Below, piece by piece: positions 55,390 through 64,000 of a stretch of DNA of 64,000 nucleotides. Position 1 is the stretch's first letter. Each line of letters starts with the position of its first letter. The position numbers and the translations under genes are program-made. The stretch comes from Acheta domesticus (taxonomy: Eukaryota; Arthropoda; Insecta; Orthoptera; Gryllidae). Under the pieces are notes generated by a model. It was not told the DNA's origin. It did no database searches and was given only the letters and a program-made list of their open reading frames with translations. The stretch lies in the NCBI GenBank assembly GCA_031308135.1, contig JAHLJT010008756.1:62858317-62922316 (forward strand). The letters run 5' to 3'.

Positions 55390-55780
55390 AATGAGAAGTT
55401 TCTACAGAGAGAAAGAGGAAGATGGGATATGTGTAATATTGGTAAAGGTGATGAGACATGAGGTCATTGGATCGAGGTGTGCGAGAAACGTTGGAGAACG
55501 GATAATAACTGGAGGGGGTATAGAGATATAGTTACAGTGGCATGAGACGTAACGAGGGAGCAATAGTGTGGATGGAGAAACTAAGAGAGGAATCGGCAAG
55601 ATAATATAGGAATATGAGACGACACGGAGAAGAAAGAAGGTACAATAATGAATGAGACAATAGGGAAAGGTTGTGATGTACTGTATAAGAGAAGGGATTA
55701 TGAATGAGGACTTTGGAAAATGAGAAAGGACAACTGAGGAAATACAGGGAAAGAAACTTGTAAGGGGGGGGTCGATTTTC
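55390..55780. repeat. Purine-rich (GA) tract, second
   Basis: The plus strand is strongly enriched in G and A over about 390 bp, less pure than 43130-43620. Minus-strand frames of 83-128 codons are serine-, leucine- and proline-rich composition artefacts. Confidence 0.55.
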
Positions 55781-55899
55781 CAAAGCAATGTACTAGTTTG
55801 TTATTTTGTAAGTGAATGTCTTTAAAGAAGGTGAATAATTGAATGATGTATTATAGTATTTCTTATTATGAAGCCAGTTCCTAATATGTGAAATGGACG

Positions 55900-56440
55900 A
55901 ATGATTTTGATGGATTGGTTGATTAATTCGAGTTTCTGGGTGTGACAATGGCTACGGCCATTACTCCCGTAAGTGTTGTGTATTTTATAGCGGGAAGTGA
56001 TCTTCCCTGCTGAATGGTAAGATTCGTCGCCGACCTACACGTCGATTTGTGGGGTTTCCTCCAACCAGGTATCTCCCAACAGCGAGACAGTGTACCAGCT
56101 GTGACAAGCTCTAAGCTCCCGACTGGTCTCCCGGCATGTGTGTTAGTGTAGAACATGTATGTGTGTAAGTGCGTAAGTAAGGTGTGAGGATAGGACGAGG
56201 AGGAGGAAGGAAAAAGAGCTCACCGTGCATGACTCGTTTGTTGACGTAGGCATTCACTTGGCATTTATCGTAAAGCTACCGATGAATTAGAGTAGCCTAC
56301 TGCTAGACATCTCCAGACAGCGGTTGAATTTAATCTTGCTACCTAGCTATCGTCAAAAGTCCTCGTAACTCGATCTCTAAGGGCTCTCGGTTAGAGCTGC
56401 AGTGGCGTCAGTCATTGGTCTATGTCAACCCATCTGGTCC
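55900..56440 (-). mobile_element. Long tRNA-derived SINE, third good copy
   Basis: Matches 8335-8890 on the minus strand along its length: a head near 56430-56370 with a B-box-like GATCGAGTTAC, then CCGCTGTCTGGAGATG, CCTATCCTCACACC, TGCCGGGAGACCAGTC, GGGAGATACCTGG and an ATCAACCAATCC-type tail near 55910. No coding capacity. It is one of four family members here. Confidence 0.7.
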
Positions 56441-58540
56441 TAGTCAGTTGATATCTTTACAATGAATATTGCAATTCAGAATTTTATCTGCCACCTGTAA
56501 TACATTCAGTAGATAACGAACGTGTACAATATTAATTAGATTTAGAAAGCAACTCGACTGAAGAACAGCGTTGGTATAAGAAGTTTCTTCCGTAACTCCG
56601 TAACTACATACGTAACTTGAAACCTCTTTGACTTGAAATTGGAAAAATTAAATATTTCTCGTAACTTTTAATAATAAAGATGTTTATTAATATTTAAAAT
56701 GTAGTTAATGAATCTTGGATTATTAAGCACCGTTTGATACAATGTTTATTGTGTTTTTTATTTCATTCTCACAAAACATTTCGGTGAGGTTGAAAATCAT
56801 TCTTCATTTCTCCTACTTTTTATTGAAAATGTGTACTGAATTTTGAACTTATTATTTGGTTTTGTAATGGATTTTCAAAATAATAATTGTTAACTATCGT
56901 GCGATTTTAACAAATTCATTAAAAAACGAGGATTCAAACCAAAAGTAGCCATAGGGTGAATAGATGATGAGACAAATGAATGAAACACAGAATGGAACTA
57001 ATTAATATCTATAATATATCGGCATGTTTAGTTTCTAATCTACGTTATGATTTGGGAAAGAAGGACGTTATTTGCAAGCGGGAAACGGGAGTTTTAGGTA
57101 TCATGAACTTCCGTCCCGCACAGAGTGAATGTTCCCGTAGGCGCCAGCAATAGTGAGTTTTTCCAATAATTTCAGCTGCGCTGCTGCTTTCCACTTACCC
57201 AATGTCGCTGTCCGTTCGCCTCACTCTTGAAGTAAAGTTCACATAAAGTTCCAACATAAAGAAAATATATTGTTCGTACGCTTTGGTTCACTGATCAATC
57301 GGCAAACATGATAATCTGCCTACGCTTTCGCAGGATATCTTGTTCTGTATTCTTGAACCACAGATTAATTATATCAAATACCTTCCCCAAGGTTTCGCCA
57401 ATTTTCTAATCTATTGAAGACGCTTCTAGTTGGGTATTTAAACATGAATATCACTTCAGATATCTGGACCGCCTTTCAAGCGTTCATGTCTTACGAACTC
57501 TAGCTAGCTTCTCCCAAAACAAACTTGACCTCCATAGCATCCCATTACGTTACTCAATTGTTTAGTTCTCTTACGAATAGATATACTCGTACCAAGTTCT
57601 ATATTTTCATTTCGTAACCTGGGAGATCAATTAGGCATGACAACGGGTGGTATTCTTACTTTAGCTGCCTCCCACCTGTCCCTCGTCCTTTCTTTCTGCC
57701 TCCCCCTCCTGCCCCCGGCAATGGTCCATGATTCCGTGCTCTTCGCTCTCTGCCTGCAGGGGCATACTCGCCTGCGAGGTCGAACGTCTCTGGAATTTAA
57801 TTTCTGAATTCTTTTGCGGAGAGTGAAGGGTTTAATTATAACTGCTGCTGACAGTAATTTCGGGAATCTGCTTGTCAAAACTTTTATTATGACGTAAGTA
57901 TTAGAATTTGCTTTTTATTCTATTTTTTTGTTTGAGATTGTCAGGCAGTCGAAAACTGACGTTGGGAATCTGCGATATGATTGTAATTGCGGTATATTTA
58001 AGGATAATGCCTACAATTAAAAAACTGTAAGTTCATTGCAGGCTTCTTTAATTTCAAACATGATGAAAGTAGGTTGAATTATCTACCTATGAACTATGAA
58101 CCTTTGATATTTTATCTGTTCCGTTTCCTAACACGGGTGGATCAATTTGCGTAATTATATTAGAACTATGGACATTGTTTGTTCGCAGATATATTTAAAA
58201 AGAAAAATATGGTGAGCCTTTTCTCTTGACCATGTCTAAAAACAACTACAAAACTAATAGTCCAATTTTTAGTTATTAATTGGTTATCTATAATTTATAA
58301 TGCAAGAGTCAGAATCTTGGAAATAATTCTCATCCTATTGTAGAGTTGGAGAAAGTATAACATTTTTCGTTTCTTGGCAAAATGAAAAACACTTATAAAA
58401 ATTGATAAAAAAATTTACTGAAAAAATTTTAACCATACGATCAGCGGAAAACAAATTTATGAAAAAACAATAAATAAAACTTCACTTATCTGTGTATTTT
58501 GTAGAGAAATTTGAAAACACGAGTACTATCCTTAGGAGAG
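56441..58540. other. AT-rich sequence, nothing recognised
   Basis: A CT-rich patch with CCTGCAG lies at 57660-57760 (an acceptor-like look, no donor). The 83-codon minus frame there has no domain. Confidence 0.45.
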
Positions 58541-58545
58541 GTTAG

Positions 58546-58634
58546 TATGGATACGTAAAAGAAGTAATCTTCCACATTAAAAAATATAATATGATTTTTT
58601 TTATTGTGGAAGATTACTTCATTTTTCTCATCCA
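58546..58634. repeat. Hairpin with perfect 16-bp core
   Basis: GAAGTAATCTTCCACA (58561-58576) pairs perfectly with 58605-58620. A run of A opposite a run of T continues inward and a GGATNNNTAAAA-like match continues outward to about 58634. The total stem is around 35-40 bp with bulges. It could be a MITE relic or a precursor-like RNA hairpin. No transcript evidence is available here. Confidence 0.65.
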
Positions 58635-59618
58635 CGTGGAATTTCGTAATTCTGCGCTAACCACCGACTTCAGTAGAGGGATATATATTTTACTTTGAGA
58701 AACTCATACCAACTATGAGCAACAGATCATATTAATATATTCTGTTAATGTGACATTTGCGTGCTGTTTCAGACTTTAAAAGCGCATGGACATTCAGACC
58801 AGTGCTCCATAGGATATTGGTAGAAACATTTCAAGAATTCCTCCCCTGCTTTGCACTAAAATTGTATTCAAGTTCATTTCTATGTATACCACCCCTTGCT
58901 TGTCATTACCTCTGAAGAGTACTTCTGTGATGGACAATCTGAAACCAGATGCGAACTTAAACGACGTAATTGAGAACATCGTTTTAAAAGCCTTCAAAAA
59001 AAAGAGAATTTTCCGTCTCTAACGAACTCTTGTGCCTGTTCCGTTCCGTAAGACCAATGAAACAGCTCCGTGACATCACTCCGAAACTGTCCATTGTGTA
59101 CGTGAGGTATCTCTTAAATTTCGCGAATAGTACCTTCCACTCGCTTAATAACGTCCCTGGCCTCCCTTACCACTCTGATGAGAGGGGATTTTCTTTCCTC
59201 TCGCCAACTATTCGTCCAAAATGGCCACCTTCCCCCAACGGACGTATACTCTCCGGCGAAAGACACTCGTCGCAGAAAAAAGTTGTTCATCAACCACATC
59301 GATTCAGGGTATCTGTGCGAACTAGTTGAACTCAGAATAAGAGCAATGTGAAATGAACGAACGATAGACATGAGATGACCAATTTTTGAAGTTAGACACC
59401 AGTCAAAAGAGAAAAGCGCAAGGATCAAGGGGAACCTGAGAGGATGAGTAGTAGGAAAGCTCAACGGATGGAAATATAGTTGTAGAGAATATTAAGGAAA
59501 GGAGAAAACGAAGTTCTCAAAGCTAGAAATGGTGGGAGCTGTAAAAGAATGCTGGAAAAAAGTGGAAATGTTAGGTTATTTATTAATATATCATATTTAG
59601 TTTAAATACGAAAAAATA

Positions 59619-59620
<2 letters not shown>
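58635..59620. other. Unassigned sequence
   Basis: Opposed frames at 59030-59464 (99 and 116 codons) have no domain. Nothing else recognised. Confidence 0.4.

Positions 59621-59621
<1 letters not shown>

Positions 59622-59681
<60 letters not shown>
59622..59681. repeat. (TTA)n microsatellite
   Basis: About 20 TTA units. No Dong-like sequence was recognised at its borders, so it is an unoccupied potential target. Confidence 0.9.
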
Positions 59682-59682
<1 letters not shown>

Positions 59683-60425
59683 AATTTTTTCGGTTTCAGT
59701 TCAAATGCTCTAATTCGTAATGTGAAGTACTCTGACTGATCTAGGTACTCTGACTCTGGGTTCGTCGATTGTGGAAGACTGAAATTTACTTTAATACTTT
59801 TAAAGATCTCTTATGGTTTGTATGACCTCTGTATCTGGGATACATGTAATATCAAAATATTTTTTCTAATTCTCATAATGTTTTACAACTGTTGATACTT
59901 AGAATGTAGTTCACCTCGGTACTGGGGCGTAAGATTCGGTTCTAAGCGAATGAACTGTTAACTAAAGTAACTGTTTAAATGTTTGGTCCCGTATCACGTA
60001 TGAAACTTAGGAAAAGTCCTGAAGTAAAGAACTCACGTGTCCTCATTTGTTGCATGTTCTGACTATTCACGGAATATTCTTTGATTCGGCATGCAGTTTA
60101 CTCATAAAACAATACTGACGTGCAATATATCCATATTAAAAATGTAGAAGTTTCTGAGATTAATTCATATTTTTCATTCATTTTTACTTGAAGATTCATT
60201 ACGGAGTTATCAAAGCCCTTATATAGCTTGTTAGTATGTTTTAAATAGACCAATTTTTGTTTTGCTTACTTGCAGAAGTACCCATTTAGGAAGACAAAGG
60301 TTTATACAGAAAACAAACAAACATTATGTTCGAAATTCTTGAAATAGTTTTCTCCAAATATAACTCCATTAACAACTCAATTTTATGATAAGTATGTCAC
60401 ACTCATCTGTCCGCTTGGTCCACTA
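59682..60425. other. AT-rich sequence, nothing recognised
   Basis: No frame or repeat of note. Confidence 0.5.
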
Positions 60426-60429
60426 CCAA

Positions 60430-60540
60430 TTGATAGTCTCTTTCAGTTCTGTGGTTCTAGAATTCTAGCAGAGGATGACTAACTTGTGGTTAGGCGGAAG
60501 AGCTGGCCAAATGCCTGAGACTCGCCACTAATAAAGACAA

Positions 60541-60583
<43 letters not shown>

Positions 60584-60584
60584 T
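60430..60584 (+). mobile_element. Candidate LINE 3' end with (ATT)n tail
   Basis: A non-coding block ends CTGAGACTCGCCACTAATAAAGACA, here split as CTGAGACTCGCC and ACTAATAAAGACA. It includes an AATAAA signal and is followed by T-rich sequence and a TTA array at 60546-60584. This is the layout of a LINE 3' UTR with a microsatellite tail. No coding part is preserved upstream. Confidence 0.35.
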
Positions 60585-61085
60585 AACTTAATTGAGTTTT
60601 CTTGACAATTAGGCTTTTAAGTGTCAAAGTCATACCTACCCCTAACTGTATACACCACTAACCGAAAGGCGAGTTCATTCTCTAGTGAAAAGTTCGATCG
60701 ATTAATTGCATATTTTAAATCTTCAACAAATAAAAACTCGTAACTGCAGAGATGGATATAGTCCAGGTGTATACCACGACCTTCGTCTTTCGCGAGAAAA
60801 GAGCCACATCTCTCTTATATTTTTATTCGAGCGACTAAACCCACCCCGAGGCGTAACTTTCTTCGGGCGGCGAGTGTACCGCGTGTAGCACATGGTAGCA
60901 GTTGCCGCAAGCGCGCAGTAAAGAATGTGAGCGCTCTTAGATAAACCCGCATGCGGCAATTTCTTTCTTAAACAGCGGCATCACCCCCAGTGTTAGCAAG
61001 CAATCCCCGGGCCCCTTCTTAATATGACATGCTACTTAGAAGGATAATAAAAATTTAAATAAAAAAGCGTTACGGAGACTCTATT
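60585..61085. other. Mixed sequence, nothing recognised
   Basis: A CG-richer patch lies at 60840-60960. Opposed short frames without domains. Confidence 0.45.
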
Positions 61086-61145
61086 ACGAAGGTGCCCCAT
61101 CGCGTATCGTCTTAATGTGCGTCGGCGGAGGGGAAAAAAAAGACG

Positions 61146-61311
61146 ATGAGAGCGCGTAGCGTCGCCGTTCTTGCCGCTTCGCCCCTACCCTCCTTGCCAA
61201 GATGGTCTGTCGTTTCCGGCAGCCCTGCCGTCTCCGTATCCACCGCCCGTGCCTCGGGGGAAGCTTCGGCCACTCTTTTTCTCTCCGATGCACGTGCGAT
61301 AGGATGTAAAG
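61146..61311 (+). other. CpG island with candidate first coding exon
   Basis: A GC-rich island (61090-61310) contains an ATG at 61146. The frame stays open for 55 codons to TAAAG/GTAAGT, a perfect consensus donor at 61311/61312, after which composition becomes AT-rich. The peptide is alanine-, serine- and arginine-rich, begins MRARSVAVLAASP and is not recognisable. A minus frame overlaps it. Island plus donor is what a first exon would look like, but no second exon or TATA is seen. Confidence 0.25.
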
Positions 61312-61317
61312 GTAAGT

Positions 61318-62275
61318 GTGGGGATGTTAAGCAGCCTGGGATCATTCTTATAGGAGCATTTTTGATTACTCAAAATGTTGTAAATGTGTTATTCACGACT
61401 TTTAAAAGTTGCCTCTAGGCCTCGAATAAGATACTACAGTTTTATGTAGTACTAAAAATGAATCTGCCTTCAGCACGAATCCATATTTTAAATATACACT
61501 CTTTCTTATCATTCAGTTGGAACAGTATTTGTAACTCCAATGCAATTCTCTATCGACGTAATCCAATGAGTAAAATGCGACGGAAGTATTTTGACACATG
61601 AAATGAAGTTAATTTTGTCTATCTTTCTGGTGCTAAGATGCTGTAAGTACTCACAAAGAGCAACTTAAAGATTTACTAATTCTATAGAAACTTTCTCTTT
61701 AAATACCACCAGGAGCTCATTGCAATATAATCGTTATTTCAGATGAGTAAATCGAAAAAAAATTGATTATTCATTAATATTTGTAGTATATTAAAATAGG
61801 GAATGTGGAAATGACAAAAATGTGTACGAATTTAAACAATTTTCGTTTTTCTAAATTTTGATGAGTCAAGAACGAAAATCTATACTTCTTAACGATAAAA
61901 ATATGTAAGTCACCAAATTATATTAAATTTCATCTGACCAATATATTACATTCCCTGCTTTACTATTTTTTAACATTGCTATAATAATTTCTTCCGCAAT
62001 TTACACAAACTTAATAATAAAGCACCTGCATTATTTAACGTAACGAACCCCCTACACCTCACAGACACCTGCTATTACACATTTCGCATATGGCTATTAT
62101 CACATATCCACGTGTGGCTCTTTCAACGTCTCTTTCTCCATCGTTCCCAGTTTCATTGTCAGTCCCCATTCTCCGCATCTCTTTCACCTCTCTCACTGCT
62201 TCTCTTTCTCGTCTCTATCTCTTTTTCTCTGTCAGCCTCGTTCTTTCTCTCACTCACAAAATAGTGCCATACCAT
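61318..62275. other. AT-rich, then pyrimidine-rich sequence
   Basis: AT-rich to about 62100, then CT-rich (TCTCTTTCTCC-type) leading into the next island. The 133-codon plus frame starting at 62090 is serine- and leucine-rich and has no domain. Confidence 0.45.
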
Positions 62276-62279
62276 CAGA

Positions 62280-62580
62280 CTACACCTCCGCCTCGTCTAA
62301 CCTCTGCGGACCGGCCTCCGTCCTCTCCATTCTCGCCGCCCCCGGGGACCGGGCTGGGGGCGGCGCCGGCAGCATCCTGCCCCACACCCTCGCCCCCTCC
62401 CCTGCCGCCCCCGCCACGCCTTGGGACCTCCCCTCGCTTCCGGCGATCGCCTCCATTACGGGGCGCGCGCCACCTTGCGGAAACAAATTAAACCGCACCG
62501 AAACAAAAGAAGCCTAGGAGCGGGAGCGCCGACATCGCGCATGCGCAGAGATGATTTCACTCCTCTGCGACCACGACACG
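62280..62580. other. CpG-dense island
   Basis: A GC-rich block with CCCCCGGGGACCGGGCTGGG near 62340 and several CG clusters, ending in CGCGCATGCGCAGAG near 62535. GCATGCGCA is an NRF1-like palindrome, a motif often found in CpG-island promoters. No exon is proven. Confidence 0.6.
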
Positions 62581-64000
62581 AATGAACGCGCCGTAAAACA
62601 AATTTCCCTTCCGGTACCTTACCGAGTGCTCAGATTGTAGACAATGTTACATTTTACTCTTCATTACCCCTTGGCATTGCGTCCTTATTACAAAGAAGGT
62701 CCTTATTACTAAAAATATCTCCAAGTACAGTATAACATAGGGCATAAAACATAGTTTGTAATATGATCCAATTTACGAGCACGGAAAGTTAAAACCAAAC
62801 AAAACAAATTTCTCTTCTAGTAGGTTTACCAAGCGGTCAGTTTGGGGCAATGATAATTTCTCCCAATTACGCCTTGTCATTTCGGCTAAATTATAAGCCA
62901 AATCTAGTAAAAATATCTCCGTCCAGTTTCAAAAACCGAATATATAACATTGTTGGTAATCTGATTCAATTAAATTCCCACAAAAAAGTTAAAACAAGTC
63001 ATGTTCACCTAATGAACTCTACTTTTCAGAAATGATTTCATTTTAAATTTACAGAGAAGTACATGTGGAATACTGGCGTTTACATCATTAATAAGGAACA
63101 CCAAAGTAAACAATGAATGTATTTTCATCTAAACATTCTCTCCCTTTTCCGATAGGGTTGTTACGCCTAATACAAATTAACTAGCTGTCACTTGTAATAG
63201 GGAAAGGATTAGATGAAGGATTAGATAGGGAGAGGATTCTTTAAAACTAATCTTACAAGTGTTGCCGTATATGAAATGTCACAAAATAATTAATTGCAAT
63301 CGATCTGAAGAGAACAGAGATCCGGATATTTAAAAAATAGTTTCTATTACATTTTGAGTTCTCATTTGATGCAGGAAATCAATAATTCTACGACCGATAA
63401 CACGAATTCTGGAACGATATTCAACTTCTTTGTTCGTCCTTAACCCTAACGCTCGATAAGTCGAAAAATTCGCAGTTTGATATATTCCCATTTCGGTAAG
63501 GCAAAGTAGAGAATACATTGCATACTATTGGAACATATTTTTCACTGTACATATATTTCACAAGTAAATATCTACGCACATGTGGAGAGGACACAGAAGA
63601 ATAGATTGAACCATTAGGAAGTTTTCCCATGCTGATGATTCTGCACCCCATACTTCATCAAATGTCTGATATCGCAAACGGTTATCCCAACAACCGTTTT
63701 GTCATTAAGCCTTTCCTCGGTCTGTAGATGTGATATTTGAATTGATATCTAACAAGAAGTGTCGATGTGGTGATAAATGAAACTTGAAGAATCACTTCTT
63801 TCGGTACTCGTTGGTATCGGTTATGATCTTTAATAAGAAAACAATATACCCTGTGTATTCAAACTTTTCTCAAGAAATTAGCAATAAAGGATATATTACA
63901 AAAATTCATTTTCTATTTTGGTGACCCTTTCACTCATTTAAATAAATTACAAACTACTATTTTTGTTCAGTAAATCTAATTGAGTAGGTATAATGTCTGA
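62581..64000. other. AT-rich sequence to window end, nothing recognised
   Basis: Frames of 60-76 codons only. GGATTAGAT and ATAGGGAGAGGATT repeats near 63200 are minor. Confidence 0.5.

Overview
This is a piece of a large, AT-rich, repeat-rich animal genome, most probably an insect. The signs are dense TTA microsatellites, several tRNA-derived SINEs, Gypsy-type LTRs, many short inverted-repeat transposons, and an RLE-type non-LTR retrotransposon of the Dong/R4 kind, a group first described from arthropod and nematode genomes. Assignment below insect is not supported. There are no bacterial operons, ribosome binding sites or tRNA/rRNA genes. I recognise no host protein-coding gene. The only long convincing reading frame (34380-36968, minus) is a retrotransposon reverse transcriptase. 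The other frames over 100 codons lie in GC-rich islands or simple repeats, where open frames appear on both strands, or have no recognisable domain.

Layout. 1-7 kb: AT-rich, with one CpG-dense island (0.48-0.84 kb), small hairpins and a degenerate tandem repeat. 7.2-8.9 kb: two copies of a long tRNA-derived SINE in opposite orientation around a CpG-dense island. 9-14 kb: a pair of dispersed repeats, a Gypsy-like LTR with primer-binding site, and a fold-back element. 14.2-15.1 kb: a GC-rich inverted duplication. 15.5-25 kb: a jockey-like LINE fragment, two MITE candidates, SINE heads, one more CpG island and a degraded copy of the long SINE. 25.9-37.4 kb: the core of the window, a nest of Dong-like retrotransposons sitting in TTA/TAA microsatellites. 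It holds one copy with an intact 862-codon frame, one internally deleted copy, one 3'-end fragment in the same orientation and one decayed copy in the opposite orientation. A tRNA-type SINE whose tail is itself a TTA array joins them. 32.2-33.1 kb: a G-rich 12-bp minisatellite. 37.5-43.6 kb: CpG islands, a GGT-rich tract, a hAT-type MITE with clear 8-bp target duplication, and a polypurine tract. 44.6-46.7 kb: an LTR-like tract and a solo LTR with 5-bp target duplication. 47.6-50.3 kb: a fold-back sequence, a 45-bp-type minisatellite and a CAGA minisatellite grown from the end of a dispersed repeat. 54.0-54.6 kb: a nearly perfect 49-bp-arm hairpin and a CpG island. 55.9-64 kb: the fourth long SINE, another hairpin, TTA arrays, a LINE 3' end, and two CpG islands, one with a possible first exon ending in a consensus splice donor.

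How the parts work together. The Dong-like element carries its own reverse transcriptase, a CCHC knuckle and a restriction-like endonuclease, and every recognisable 3' end here abuts a TTA/TAA array. This fits target-primed insertion into TAA repeats, as known for Dong. The SINE tail supplies such an array, so the SINE, microsatellite and LINE appear to form one self-feeding landing zone. Boundaries of decayed repeats are approximate because they were judged by eye.
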